This document shows positions 24,155 to 36,395 of a stretch of 64,000 nucleotides of DNA, piece by piece. Source of the stretch: Megascapheus bottae (taxonomy: Eukaryota > Chordata > Mammalia > Rodentia > Geomyidae); the NCBI GenBank assembly GCA_024803745.1, contig JANJXV010000010.1, positions 31,207,525-31,271,524 of the forward strand. Direction: 5' to 3'. The first letter of the stretch is position 1; the number at the start of each line of letters is the position of its first letter. The position numbers and the translations under genes are program-made. The notes beneath the pieces were generated by a model, which had not been told where the DNA came from, searched no databases, and was given only the letters and a program-made list of their open reading frames with translations.

Positions 24155-24593
24155 GGGGAAGGGAGGCAGTTCTGGGGCTTGAACTCAGGATCTGAGCATT
24201 GTCTTTTGTTTTCTTTTTTTTGCCAGTTCTGGGGCTTGCATTCAGGGCCTGAGCATTGTCCTTGGGCTTTCTCAAGGCTAGCACTCTACCACTTGAGCCA
24301 CAGCACCACTACTAGATTTTCTATGTATGTGGGTACCAAGAAATTGAAACTGGGTCTTCGTGCATGTTAGGCAAACACTCTACCACTAGGCCAAACTCCC
24401 AGCCTTCCTTGAGCTTTCTAAGGCTAGTCCTCTACCATTTGAGCCACAGCACCACTACTAGATTTTCTATGTATGTGGGTACCAAGGAATTGAACTCAGA
24501 TTTTCATTCATGCTAGGCAAGCACTCTTACCACTAGGCCACGCTCCCAGCCCATGCTAGCCTGTCACTCTACTACTAGGCCATTCTTCCAGGC
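24155..24593 (-). repeat. Nested family A SINEs sharing a private segment
   Basis: An outer diverged copy is interrupted at about 24207 by another (to about 24404). A 45-bp stretch is identical in both (24295-24339 and 24441-24485), including the unusual cactactagattttctatg. Confidence 0.78.
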
Positions 24594-24925
24594 CCTGTTG
24601 ATATGTTTTAAGTGACCATTTAAAATGTAGAACTTTACCTTCTAATAGCTTTGAGCTGAAATGCTCAGGGACAGTGCCCAGACCGAGTTCAAATAATATT
24701 AAGACAGCAAGATTACTGTGAAACAAAATACCAGTTTTTAAGGTATAAGGTAAAAAAAAAAAAACACTGAACATTTGGACACCTAAGATTAAGTCCAAAT
24801 ATATGAAGCAAAAATTGACATTAAAAAGAGTTTTAAAATAAAGTAATAACCCAAATACTTTAAAACTTGACTTCGGTCAACCAGCCAGAAAAATGAAGAA
24901 CTGAACAAATTGAATACAAAAACCC

Positions 24926-25130
24926 ATCTGGGGCTGGGAATGTGGTTTAGTGGTAGAGTGCTTGCCTAGCATACATGAAGCCTTTTCCCTCAGTACCACA
25001 TAAACAGAAAAGGCCAGAAGTGATGCTGTGACTCAAGTGGTAGAGTGCTAGACTTAAGCAAAAAAAGCTCAGACAGGAGACAGTGCGCCCAGGCCATGAA
25101 TTCAAGCCCCAGAACTGGGGCAGGGGGAGG
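24926..25130 (+). repeat. Family A SINE, sense, diverged
   Basis: Starts gggctgggaatgtggtttag, with caagtggtagagtgctagac in the second unit. Confidence 0.75.
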
Positions 25131-25774
25131 GGGATGGGCAAGAGTTCACAAGAATCTGAACCTAACAGACATAATCAGAATACACAACAAAATGTCATGG
25201 GTCATTTTCCAGAATAACCCGTATGTTAAGCTTATGGGGGCATTACAGAGCAATCTGATAAAAACTTAATGCCACTGAGCCATACACTTAAAAAGTGGTG
25301 AAATGGTACATTTATTTTTTATACATAATAGTACCTATTGCTACATCTCTATCCTTGTTCATCCTGAAAGCCTCCCTAGAGATAACGGAAACTATTCTGA
25401 TTCTTTTTCCTGGTTTTAATTCAGTACCTCTATTCTGTTTTATTATCTGCATTTCCTGCCATGGAATAAGAAACCCACAAAATTAATGGTACTCACATAC
25501 TACATTTTATTCGGCTCCCTAACACAGTATCAAGAACTCAACTGATGTTGAAAAGTGATGCTTTCTAATTTGTTCAGTTTCCTAAGAATCTACTATACTT
25601 TCCCTCTAATATTTCAACATTCACCTTCTAAGTTAAATTTTCTTTCCTGAAGCCTCTGCTTCCTAAATATGTAGCTCCACAGTTTACAGCAGAGTTATAT
25701 GCAACTTTGTTGCATCTGGTCACCCCTTGCTTTGTTAGCACATCATCTAGTAATGTCCTCAATGTCTTTGTCTT

Positions 25775-25857
25775 TGATGGTACTGGAGTTTGAATTCACA
25801 TCCTTGTGCTCACACAGCAAGCATTCTACTACTTGAGTAATAATACCCTTAGCCATT
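25775..25857 (-). repeat. ID-like monomer fossil
   Basis: Antisense monomer: ggtactggagtttgaattc through agcaagcattctactacttg. Confidence 0.5.
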
Positions 25858-26666
25858 TCTACTTTAGCTATTTTCCACATAGAGTATTTTTTGCCAGCAT
25901 GCCAGCATCATGATCCTCTTAAGTTAATGCCTCTCACACAGCTAGGATTTTTTTTTTTTAACCTTATAACTTAAAAATTGGGTTTAGTTTGTTCCATAGT
26001 AATCTTACTGTCTTAGTATTATTTGCATAAAATATCTTCTTTGCATTTTGTCTCCAACTTATTTGTGTCGTTGGATCTATAATGAGGCTCTCATACATAA
26101 TACATACATTCTTAAAGCTTATGTCTTTTGATTGGAGAGATTAGTTCATTTAAACTTTATTACTGATATGGAAGAAGTTATTATTATTTGTTTCCTATAT
26201 TCCTTAACTTTTTGTGCCTTACTGTCTTCTGTGCGTAGTTGTTTTGAAATGAAAGGTTTCAAGATCCTGGTTTTTTCCTTTTATTTATATTATATAGTAT
26301 TTTTATGAACTTGCCATAGGGGTTATATTTAATATCCTAAACTTGTAGCACTTCAAATTTCAAGTTTATACCAGTTTACTTTCAAAGACATAAAAAAACT
26401 CAGCTATATCACTTTAGCTTCTGATGTCACAAAAATCTCATCATTATACATCATATTTATGCAATCAATTACTTTTTTAATACAGTAATATATTTAATAA
26501 TGTAGAAAACAAAATGTAGAATTATAAAGTTGGAATACTAGCTTTGGTAATTGTTCTCAAAGATCTTTATTTTTAAATATGGCTTAAAGTTACAACAGTT
26601 TTGCGTTCCAAGGTTTTAGTTAACTTATGAACCATTGTCTAAGGTGTTAATAGTTGTCTTTTTCTT

Positions 26667-26884
26667 TCTTTGTTTTTTTTTTTTTTGCCATTCCTGGGCT
26701 TGAGCTCAGTGCCTGAGCACTATCCTTGAGCTTTCTCAAGGCTAGAGTTATACCACTTGAGCCTCAGCACCACTTCTGGCCTTTTTTTTTTTTTTTTTTC
26801 TATTTATGTGGTACCGAGGAATCGAACCTGGGCCTTCGTGCATGCTAGGCAAGCACTCTACCACTAGGCCAAACTCCCGGCCCC
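26667..26884 (-). repeat. Family A SINE (A2)
   Basis: Antisense dimer with an expanded T-run in its inter-unit linker. Confidence 0.85.
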
Positions 26885-27019
26885 CTGTTTGATTTTTGAA
26901 TAGGCAAAAGATGACAAATAGCTCTACAAATTTCTCCTGTGTTATACAGCCTATTATTAGAACTTCTTCCTTTAAACGGGAGCAAATATAAATTAGTTAC
27001 ACTAAAAACAATTGTTTTC

Positions 27020-27412
27020 AAGTGAGGTGCCCTTAGCTCACACTTGTAATCCTAGCTACTTAGGAGGCTGTGATTGGGCGGAGCACAGAGGCATATGTGC
27101 TAGATTCATTCTCAACCAGTAGCTGGATGGGCTGCAGACACCTGTTATCCTAGCTGTATAGGAGACTGAGATGCTGAGAACCATAATTTCAGATCATCTG
27201 CGGCAGAAAAGTTCACAAGACACTATCCAACAGAAGAAGGTGCACATGGTGGTGTGCAACTTTCATCTTGACTAGGGCAGGAAGCAAAGACCAGGAGGAT
27301 TGCAGGTCAGACACAGGAAGTGATACTCTTTCTCAAAATGAACCAGTGTTCCGAAGAGCTGAAGGTGTGGCTCGGCAGCCTATGTAGCAAGGGCAAATTC
27401 CCTAGTACTGCC
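27020..27412 (+). repeat. B1-like SINE fossils
   Basis: ttagctcacacttgtaatcc (27030s) and a second degenerate unit from about 27120 (gttatcctagctgtatagga), ending with an ID-like ctcggcagcctatgtagcaa. Confidence 0.5.
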
Positions 27413-27884
27413 CACTCCCAGTTGCTTTCCTTGTTTTGCTACTTCTTTTCTCCTTTTGGAAAGTTTGGTCTTTCCAGTCGCTAGAGCTGTAGACAAGGAA
27501 TCTCTGTTGTTTATGGCCTTGTCTGGCCAGGCGTGTGGAGCAGCTTCTTAGGATCACTGTATCAGGACTGGTCACTGCTGCCACGACTGCATACTAGTGA
27601 CTGTTCATGAGCAGTACACAACAAGTTTTGACACCACTAGCCTAGGCAACATCGTGTTAACTCCAACTCAAAATTAAAACACAACCTCAGGCATTTTGTT
27701 GTTGTGGCTGTGTATTGTTACACAAATTTATGATGTGATAAAGGATAAACTTGAACAGATGAAGAGATGAAGGGATGGCACAGGGTGAGGTCCAGAAGGG
27801 CCCCTGCTTTTCCTATGGAATTGAAGTACTGTGTCTGACAACTCAGAAGCTCCCTAACCCAGTGTTGGTTTTGTGTATATGAAT

Positions 27885-28242
27885 GATTTTTTAATTGTTA
27901 CAAAGGTGATGATGTACAGCTGGGTGCTGATGGCTCATCTGTAATCCTAGCTATTCAGGAGGCTAAGATCTGAGGATCACAGTTCAAAGCCTGCAGCTCA
28001 AAGCCTGCCAGGGCAGGAAAGTCCATGCGACTCTTACTTCCAATTAACTACTCAAAAACCAGAAGTGGTACTGTGGCTTAAAGTGGTAGAATTGCTGTCC
28101 TCAAGCACAACAGCTCAGCGGATATGCTCAGGCCTGCAGTTCAAGCCCTATGAAAAAAAAAACTGGGGGGAAGAATAGGACTGAAAAAAATAATAAAGGT
28201 ATTGTACAGAGGGGTTAAGTAAAGTAATGAGTACATTTCTTT
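27885..28242 (-). mobile_element. L1 3' end interrupted by a family B SINE
   Basis: Antisense L1 pieces at 27885-27918 (tgttacaaaggtgatgatgt) and about 28191-28242 (tgtacagaggggttaagta) flank a sense family B copy at about 27919-28190. Confidence 0.65.
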
Positions 28243-28449
28243 TTTTTTCTTTCTTTTTTTTTTTGCCAGTCCTGGGCTTGAGCTCAGGGCATGAGCCCTG
28301 TCCTTGGACTTTCTCAAGGCTAGAGCTCTACCACTTGAGCCTCAGCACCACTTCCGGATTTTTCCTATGTATGTGGTGCCGAGGAATTGAATCCGGGTCT
28401 TCGTGCATGCTAGGCAAGCACTCTACCACTAGGCCAAACTCCCGGCCCC
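28243..28449 (-). repeat. Family A SINE (A2) with 18-bp target duplication
   Basis: taatgagtacatttcttt at 28225-28242 and 28450-28467; it landed in the L1 remnant. Confidence 0.92.
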
Positions 28450-28484
28450 TAATGAGTACATTTCTTTCTTCTTCTTTTTTTTTT

Positions 28485-28790
28485 TTTTTTTGTTTTGTTT
28501 TGTTTTGTTGGTTGTTGGGCTTGGACTTGGGGCCTGGATGTTGTCCCTGAGCTCTTCAGTTCAAGGCTACCACTCCGCTCCTGGGCATGGACATTGTCCT
28601 TGAGCTCTTCAGCTCAAGGCTACCTACCGCCTTACCCTTTGAGCCACCGCACCATTTCTGCTTTTCTAGAGGTTAATTGGAGATAAGAGTCTCATGTTCT
28701 TTAGTGCCTGGGCTGGCTTTGAACTGTGATCCTCAGATCTTAGCCTCCTGAGTAGCTAGGACAATTGGCATGGGCCACTGCCCCTGGTGA
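28485..28790 (-). repeat. Family B SINE with internal duplication
   Basis: Begins with a TTTTG run. The gagctcttcag-tcaaggctac block is present twice (about 28550-28570 and 28595-28625). Confidence 0.75.
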
Positions 28791-28799
28791 GTACAGTTG

Positions 28800-29105
28800 T
28801 TTTTTTTTTTTTGGCTATGGTGTTGGTTTTGGCTTTTGCCAAGTAATTTCATTGGGGAAAAAGTAATATGTTATGATTTGGCTTATAGTTTTATTTTGTT
28901 TCTTTTTTCTAGAACCAGAGTTTGAACTTAGGGCTTTGGGTTTGCTCAGTTTGTTGTCTTGGTTGGTTCTTTACCTCAGGAGTCATGCCTCCAGTCCAGT
29001 TTTCTGCTGGTTATTGCAGAGATGGACTTGTGGACTTTTTGGCCTTGGGCTGGCTTTGAATTGCCTGAGTAGCTAGGATTACAGACGTCGGCCACATGTT
29101 CCCGG
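28800..29105 (-). repeat. Diverged SINE composite
   Basis: Antisense: ccagagtttgaacttagggc, then ctggctttgaattgcctgag and gctaggattacagacg, an ID-then-B1 order. Confidence 0.55.
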
Positions 29106-29257
29106 CCTACTACTACTGTTGACATACTGAATTAAAGAATTAGAATTTTCTGTCAAAGACGATGAAAGTAAAAGAGAATCTAGGAATCCTGCATTCCTAC
29201 CTCCTCCCCCATTTCTAGCATTACACGGCTGTCCAATTTGCAAATTCTAATTTCTTT

Positions 29258-29310
29258 TTTTTTTCTTTTTTTTTTTTTTGGCCCCCTTCTCTTTCTGGCC
29301 CCGCTCGCAA
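29258..29310 (-). mobile_element. Tiny poly(A)-tailed insertion of unknown source
   Basis: A 17-bp duplication, caaattctaatttcttt (29241-29257 and 29311-29327), brackets a T-rich run plus about 30 nt of GC-rich sequence. On the minus strand this reads ttgcgagcggggccag... followed by an A-tail. It matches no SINE here. Confidence 0.8.
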
Positions 29311-30464
29311 CAAATTCTAATTTCTTTATTGTTATTTCTACTCAGTCTGTGCTTTTTTTTAATGTTCCTTCTGTGCGACTTTTATATTCATTTGTAGATA
29401 TTCTTTCCACTTTGGCCATCATATATGTACCTTTAAAATCTTGAGCTCTATAAGTATAGCCTTTGCAGTTTGGTTGGTCTCAGAAAATTTTTCTTCTTTT
29501 GTGTTTTTAAAACTAGAATCATTTGTAACTTATAGAATTTTTAGTTGTTAATCCTCTGTAATCTTTCCTTATAGATTGAATTAGGAATTCACAGGCTATT
29601 ATTTAAATGGAATCTGTTTTACTGATCCATATCATATCTAACTATGCCAGTATTTCCTTCCTGGTCTGATGTGAACTCTAAAATTAAATGAACACTTTCT
29701 CCCTGTTTCCTGACATTTCCATTCAAACTTGTTTCTCATTCTTCATTGGAAATATGTCCAGAGTTGTAGTTTCCTTCTTTATTAATGTATGATAAAAGAA
29801 TATTAACCAAGTATATTAAGAATTTATTAGGCAACTGCTTGTAGTTAAAAATTGCAAAGGCTTTAATTTTTGCTACATTTTTTCTCTTCCAGTATTATGT
29901 TCTTTTAAAAAATTATATCTATTTATGCTGACTTAAGAGGCAAGTGTATTGTGGCATATTGGTTGATTTGATTTACTATGTTAATTTTAATTCACTCACA
30001 AATAATGCCCCTAATTCTGGAAATGTCATCATGTTTGAGTACATTTGATACCTTAACAATTTTATCTTTCTGCAAGCATTTTGATCTGTTCTGTTCTGTA
30101 TTAACTGCTTTCTCTCGGCTTACTGTCCCGTAGTCTGCTATACCATCATTCTACATTCTCTTTTCTCTCCCATTGGATTCCTCAGTTCCTGCAATGTGTT
30201 ATTATTTTCTATTCTTATTTTGACAGAGCATGTCTTTTAATAACTTCCTGAGAAAATATATGGGAAACAAAGTTACTTTGCTTATTTTAGAATGCCTTAA
30301 TTATATATTAATATTTGATTTATAATCTGTCTTGGAATAAGCTGGAAATGCTTCTGCCAGGTAGAATGTTTTTGTGTTTTTTATGCTAGTATTATTTAAA
30401 AGAGCAATGCCATTTGATGCCATATTCTTTTTTTTAACCTTACCTCTTTACAAACAGATTTTAT

Positions 30465-30469
<5 letters not shown>

Positions 30470-30502
<33 letters not shown>

Positions 30503-30685
30503 CGGTCCTGGGCTTGAGCTCAGGGCCTGAGCACTGTCCTTGGACTTTCTCAAGGCTAGAGCTCTACCACTTGAGCCTCAGCACCGCTTCCGGCTTTTTT
30601 CTATGTATGTGGTACCATGGAATTGAACCCGGGTCTTCGTGTATGCTAGGCAAGCACTTTAACCACTAGGCCAAACTCCAGGCCC
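30470..30685 (-). repeat. Family A SINE (A1) with 15-bp target duplication
   Basis: cagattttattcttt at 30455-30469 and 30686-30700; T-run of about 33. Confidence 0.93.
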
Positions 30686-30814
30686 CAGATTTTATTCTTT
30701 AGCTTTATATTCTAAGCTTTCTCTTACTTCACATAATTAAAGATTAAATTTACATAAAAATTTTTCGAATAGTGCTTCCCATGTAGTGTTTTGAAAGTCT
30801 TGAGAAAGGAATTT

Positions 30815-30930
30815 ACAGTTATAATTCCTTGACTTACTACTATGTATGACCTTGGGAAAATCATATAATCTCTTTAAAACCCATTTCCCTCCACTATAAA
30901 TGTGAAATGTAGAATACCAGTTGCTATTCG
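30815..30930 (+). repeat. MIR element
   Basis: ccttgacttactactatg, tgaccttgggaaaatcat and aatctctttaaaacccattt follow MIR order. Confidence 0.65.
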
Positions 30931-31367
30931 TATCTTTCAAGCGTCTTTATTTTTAGTTTAAAAAAAAAGACTAAATTCCCAGGGTTATTTTTAAGAATAC
31001 CTAATTGCTGTGATTGTCTTAAATTTGTACAACTAGGTGAACTTGAATTTACTGCTAATGCTCCCTCTTCAAGAAATTATAAAAAGGCTGAATATATGAA
31101 TATAGAAAATTTGAAAATAATAAATAAGAAAAGCTCTTCAGATTGTATAAATTTGTATAATGTAATAATTGTTTAAGAATGCTATAGTATGAACATTAGT
31201 TTAAACCCGTGGAGGGAATATTTGTTTGGGCTGGTTATTACTACTTTTTAACTTACTACATTAGAGACTAAGAAAAGTCTGTTTTCTGGCTCTTCAGTAA
31301 TATTTAATGTAGTTTCACATATTAGCTTGTTTTTTTTTTTAATGGCAGCTTTTTGTTTTGTTTTAAG

Positions 31368-31412
31368 GTTTTTGGATTCCAAGCATAAAAACCATTACAA
31401 GATATACAATCT
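31368..31412 (+). CDS. PTEN: PTEN exon 3 (c.165-209)
   Basis: A 45-nt in-frame exon supplying the last base of Arg55 and residues 56-69 (FLDSKHKNHYKIYN), plus two bases of Leu70. It lies in the phosphatase domain. The acceptor is a pyrimidine/T-rich run ending in ttttaag at 31367; the donor is TCT|gtaagt. Because the length is a multiple of three, skipping would remove 15 residues without a frameshift. The exon is too short to stand out as an open reading frame and was found by matching the protein across the splice sites. Confidence 0.98.
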
Positions 31413-31984
31413 GTAAGTATGTTTTCTTATTTTTATGCTTGTAAATAAATTCTAAAATGATAAGTGAAAATTATTTCCTTAGTAGAAATAAAGCTATAGT
31501 TAATAGAATGGTATTATAAAACAATTGAAGAAGTTTGGTTGAGAGCATAGTTAGATCATTTAGAAATGTAGTGATGAGGTAAAACAATGTTGGCACAGAT
31601 TTGTGTTACTTGATCTGCATTAAGTGACTTGGCATCTAGCCCATCTTTGAGCCCATAACCATGTGGTAATTTGAAATATAATCCACAGAAGAGCTTCTGT
31701 CAAAACATTAGTGATGTCTTCCATGAAATCATGCTTGAGTGGATATAAGTTTTGTCTATTTTATGCATGTTGGTTAGTGGATTGGAATGTCCTTCACTGT
31801 ACAGAACTGAAATAAGAACCTAATACTATTGAACTTGATAACTTTTAATTCTGGACTGAATTTTAAGGATTGAACACTTGATGAAGCTTTATCTTAAACC
31901 CCATGCTTTTACTTTTGCTGTATGTGTGTGACTTTGGGAGGAGATTGATAAGAAGGGTAAATAAGAAAATTCTTAAACATTTTT

Positions 31985-32205
31985 TATTATGTCTTTTTTA
32001 AAATGTATTTTTTAATTGTAATTAATAGAAGGGTTACATTATATTCGCCAGATGGAAGGTGCATTACTTCACAAACATTGCTGCCCTTTCTCATGTTTTT
32101 GTCCTTATTTCACTTCCACCAACCCCTCCCCTCATCTTGTTTTCCCCCTTCCCTATTCTGTTTCAAATAAACAAACATATATACAACATATCAGATAGCA
32201 AGCTT
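31985..32205 (-). mobile_element. L1 3' end fragment
   Basis: Antisense 3' UTR: taattgtaattaatagaagg, then the tctcatgttttt, cccctcatcttg and caaataaacaaacat segments. Confidence 0.75.
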
Positions 32206-32237
32206 GCTTTTGCTTTCTCTCTCCCTTTCTCTATTTC

Positions 32238-32455
32238 TTTTTTGAACTCTGGGCCTGGGTATTATCCCTGAGCTCTTCAGCTCAAGGCTACTGCCCTACC
32301 CTTTGAGCCACAGTGCCACTTCAGGTTTTCTGGTGATTATTTGGAGATAAGGGACTTATGGACTCTTTAGTGCCCAGGCTGGCTTTGAACTGTGATCCTC
32401 AGACTGCAGCCTCCTGAGTAGCTAGGATTATAGGCAGGAGCCACTGCACCCGGCT
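32238..32455 (-). repeat. Family B SINE
   Basis: Antisense composite immediately after the L1 fragment, ending gagccactgcacccggc. Confidence 0.75.
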
Positions 32456-32617
32456 AATTTTGTCATTATTTCTTCCCCAATTATAGACTATTTTCTAGAC
32501 ATTTTAAAATGCGCTGTTTTTCTACCTGGCCTTTATTTTTCTGAATTGGTATCTATAATCTATAAATTACATAAGAAGGTGTTTATTTTCACTCCACAGA
32601 AAGTTTTATATAAAGAT

Positions 32618-32745
32618 ACACACACACATACACACACATACATGTACATATTAGGGTTGAGGACAGTGCTCAAATGGTAGAGTGCCTGCTTAGCAAGCCC
32701 AAGCCAAAGGCCTTGGGTTTCACATTTCTGTACTACCAAAGAAAG
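32618..32745 (+). repeat. CA run and ID-like monomer
   Basis: CA-rich microsatellite about 32618-32645, then an ID-like monomer (tcaaatggtagagtgcctgc, cttagcaagcccaag). Confidence 0.6.
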
Positions 32746-33667
32746 CTATCAGTACTAATTCATTGTTAAAATTTTTCTATGGAGATTATCAAATGAAGAA
32801 TAAGATTCTTTTCTGCCTCCAGCAAAAATGATGAAAAGATTTGTCATTAGCACCTAATTGCTTTGCGGAATTTAAAAATATCTTTAATGGTATTTCTGTT
32901 TAGTTAATATCTTAATGTTGAGTATGTAGTAGACACCAACATGGTTACTTTTAGTGAGTTGCCATTGAATTTTTCAGAGTCACAAAGGTATAAATACTCA
33001 CTTGTGTTCACCACAGGACAGATATTGTAAACTCACTTAACTTCTCTAGAAAGGGGAGGAAGATGTCCAGTCCTCACATGGTTTCTAGTCAAGGTGGAAG
33101 TTGGAGAAAGTATTACAGAAGTAACTATTATGTAGAAGAGGGAAAAGGCAGTGACAAGAAAACAGTAGAAGTAGCAATGTATAGGTAGGTTTTATAAAAG
33201 GAAAGCAATTATTGGCAAATACTTTATATTGGGTAGATTGTGATGTGTGTGAGTGTTGTTGGGGGAGTTGTAGTGGTAAAAGGTCCTTGAGTTTAGGTGA
33301 TCTCAGTTTGTAAATAATATATTCATTTAGGTGGTTTTTATTTCTTGATTAGCCTGTCTTAAATCAAGCCTTATTGCTGACATCATTTGTGTTCTTTGGA
33401 GAACAATAAAAACCACAAAGCTTTGGGATTTTTGAATAACTAGATGTAGAAAATGAATGAAAATGAAACAAGGACTGTCAAAAGCTGGAGTCATTAAGTG
33501 AATCACTTCAGGTTTATACTCTCAGGGATATAGAATTTAGTGGGTCCCACTTGAGAAGACATTAGGGACAAATTCTGCCTTTGTAAAAATTTTATTCCAG
33601 TTTAACATATCTAAAGACAGCAAAGGAAATTCTTTTCATTCCTGTATATAGTGGTTTCCTGCTGTTT

Positions 33668-33745
33668 TAGAGTTATGATCCTCAGATATCAGCCTCTTGA
33701 GTAGCTAGGATTACATTTGTGATCCACCAGTACCTGGCCAGATTG
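33668..33745 (-). repeat. Family B head fragment
   Basis: gatcctcagatatcagcctc through ctaggattac; only the B1-like end. Confidence 0.6.
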
Positions 33746-34059
33746 CTTTATTTTGCGTCATAATGTGAAATTTACTTTATTTCTGGTCTCATTAGATAGA
33801 GAAACAGTGGGTTGCAGATCATTAAATACATTCACTTTTTATTGGAATTGGTCTTTGAAACTCTAAAGTAGGAGAACTGTACAGATGTTTTCAAGATTTC
33901 TAAATATATAGTACCTTATTCAAAACTTTCAAGTCATTTTTGTTTTAATCTGCAGAATTTTTTCATTTTTCAAAAGGGAAACATGGAAGCACATACTTGT
34001 TTTATATAAACAACCAGTAGGATTTTAAACTGTACCTAGAATGAAATATTTGGTTTTAT

Positions 34060-34300
34060 TTATTTATTTATTTGGTCGTTGATGGGGCTTGAACTCTGGG
34101 CCTGGGAGCTGTCCCTGAGCTCTTCAGCTCAAGGCTACTGCCCTACCCCTTGAGCCACAGTGCCACTTCTGGTTTTCTAGTGGTTAATTGGAGATAAGCG
34201 TCTCATGGTCTTTAGTGTCCAGGATGGGTTTGATCCGTGATCCTCAGATCTCACACTCCTGAGTAGCTGCGATTACTGGTGTGAGGAACGGTGCCTGGCT
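34060..34300 (-). repeat. Family B SINE
   Basis: Antisense full composite following a TTTA run. Confidence 0.78.
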
Positions 34301-34307
34301 AGTGTTT

Positions 34308-34514
34308 TTTTTTTTTTTTTTTTTTTTTTTTGCCAGTCCTAGGCTTGAGCTCAGGGCCTGAGCACTGTCCTTGGACTTTCTCAAGGCAAGAGCTCTACCA
34401 CTTGAGCCTTTCCACCACTTCCAGCTTTTTTCTATGTATGTGGTACCGAGGAATTGAACCCTGGCCTTCGTGCATGCTAGGCAAGTACTCTACCACTAGC
34501 CAAACTCCCGGCCC
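34308..34514 (-). repeat. Family A SINE (A2) with 9-bp duplication
   Basis: ctagtgttt at 34299-34307 and 34515-34523. Confidence 0.87.
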
Positions 34515-35004
34515 CTAGTGTTTGGTTTTATATACTGTGTGTGTGTGTCTACATTGAGGACATACATTTTTTCCATAGTTTTATGCCAGGGCTTACCAGC
34601 AGCGAATTGGGGTTCCTGAAATAGGGGGTAGGGACTGGAAAAAATAGAAGAGAGACAAACACATTGGGTCCGGGAGGTCTGCAGCCCACTTATATCCCTT
34701 CTTGAAACCAGGGAACTTCCAGGTGTTACATTCATATGGTAAATCTCAGGTCATTTAAACAGAATAAGGCCAGAAAACAATAAGACAATAAAGCAATTGT
34801 CTGATGCAAATCAAGGTACAGTTTGATTCCACTCTGGCTCCCAACAGTTTTAGACCAGGTTCTGCTAAAATTGATACTACCAAGAACTTAAGAGATGTTT
34901 TGGGGATGTTGGAATTTCAGATTAAGGATTTGTGTCTTTTGGCTTATTTTAAAGTGCTCGTTTGCTCTCTATTTCTGTCTCTTTCTCTGTTTCTGTTTCT
35001 CTTT

Positions 35005-35222
35005 GTCTGTCTTTCATTTGGTTCAGGGCCAGGGCACTGTCCCTGAGTTTCGTTTTGCTCAAGGCTTATGCTCTACCACAGCTCAACTTCTGGAGTTAAT
35101 AGGAGATAAGGGTCTCATGGACTTTCCTTCCTGAGTTGACTTTAAACCACCATCCTTTGATTTCAGTCTCCTGAGTAGTTAGGATGTTAGGATTATAGGT
35201 GTGAGCCACTGGGCCCTGGCTA
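35005..35222 (-). repeat. Family B SINE, diverged
   Basis: Antisense; the end was interrupted by a small repeat (taggatgttaggattatagg). Confidence 0.65.
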
Positions 35223-35371
35223 AATGCTTATTTTCAATATTTTCGTTTCTTTCCTACCCCAATCTCCCTTCCCCCAGTTAGTAGGGTTTGGATTCAGGGC
35301 CTTAACAGTAACCCCAGTATATAATATACTTGCTGAGTCTGGAGCTGTACCAGTTGACTCATGCTCCCAGC

Positions 35372-35570
35372 TTTTTTTTTTTTTTTTTGCCAGTCCTGGG
35401 GCTTGAACTCAGGGCTTGAGCACTTGAGCTTTCTCAAGGCTAGAGCCCTACCACTTGAGTCACAGCACCACTTCTGGCCTTTTCTATTTATGTGGTACTG
35501 AGGAATCAAACCCAGGTCTTCGTGCATGCTAGGCAAGCACTCAACCACTAGACCAAACTCCCAGCCCTGT
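35372..35570 (-). repeat. Family A SINE inserted in an older ID-like copy
   Basis: cccagctttttt is repeated at both sides; an older ID-like remnant lies at about 35265-35370. Confidence 0.75.
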
Positions 35571-35596
35571 TCCCAGCTTTTTTGCTTAAGTTTTTT

Positions 35597-35820
35597 TTTT
35601 TTTTTTTTTGGTGGGTCATGGGGTTTGAACTCAGCCTGAGCGTGCTGTCCCTGAGCCCTTCAGCTCAAGGCTATCCCTGAACCAAACCCCACTCCCCGTT
35701 TTCTAGACGTTAATTGGAAATAAGAGTCTCAGGTCCTTTTGTGCCCAGGCTGGCTTTGAACCTTGATCCTCAGATCCTCCTGAGTAACTAGGATTACAGG
35801 CATGAGCCACCACACTGGCT
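35597..35820 (-). repeat. Family B SINE with 13-bp target duplication
   Basis: gcttaagtttttt at 35584-35596 and 35821-35833, the clearest family B duplication. Confidence 0.9.
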
Positions 35821-35954
35821 GCTTAAGTTTTTTAGGTAGAGTCTTAACATTTTTACCCATGACTAGACTCAGACCTTTTACCTGTGTCTCCTAGTATCTG
35901 CAGTTATCTGCACATACTACCATGCAGTGATTGTTGGTTGAGATATTGTCAACT

Positions 35955-36202
35955 TTTGTTGTTGTTGTTGTTGGTCATGGGACTTGAACTTTGGGCGTGG
36001 GTGGTGTCCCCGAATTCTTCAGCTCAAGGTTACCACCCTTCAACTTTAGCCACAATGCCACTTATAGTTTTCTGGTGGTTAATTGGAGATAAGAGTCTTA
36101 TGGACTTCATTTTTAGCACCCAGGCTGGCTTTGAATCCTGATCCTCAGATCTCAGCCTCCTGAATAGCTAAGATTACAGGCGTGAGCCACCACACCCAAC
36201 TT
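35955..36202 (-). repeat. Family B SINE
   Basis: Antisense after a GTT run; ends gtgagccaccacaccc. Confidence 0.8.
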
Positions 36203-36395
36203 ATTCTCAACTTTTTGTAGGGCTGGCCTTTGTACCACGATCCTGCTCATCTTTGCCCTCAGATAGTTAAGATGGCAGTTGTGTACCGCTTATACTTGGC
36301 CTAATCATCAACAGTTTTAAATTATCTTTGTAGCTGATAGTGTTACAAAGATTGAACTGACCATCATGATCTTTTTAAGCCCGATTAGTGTTTTT

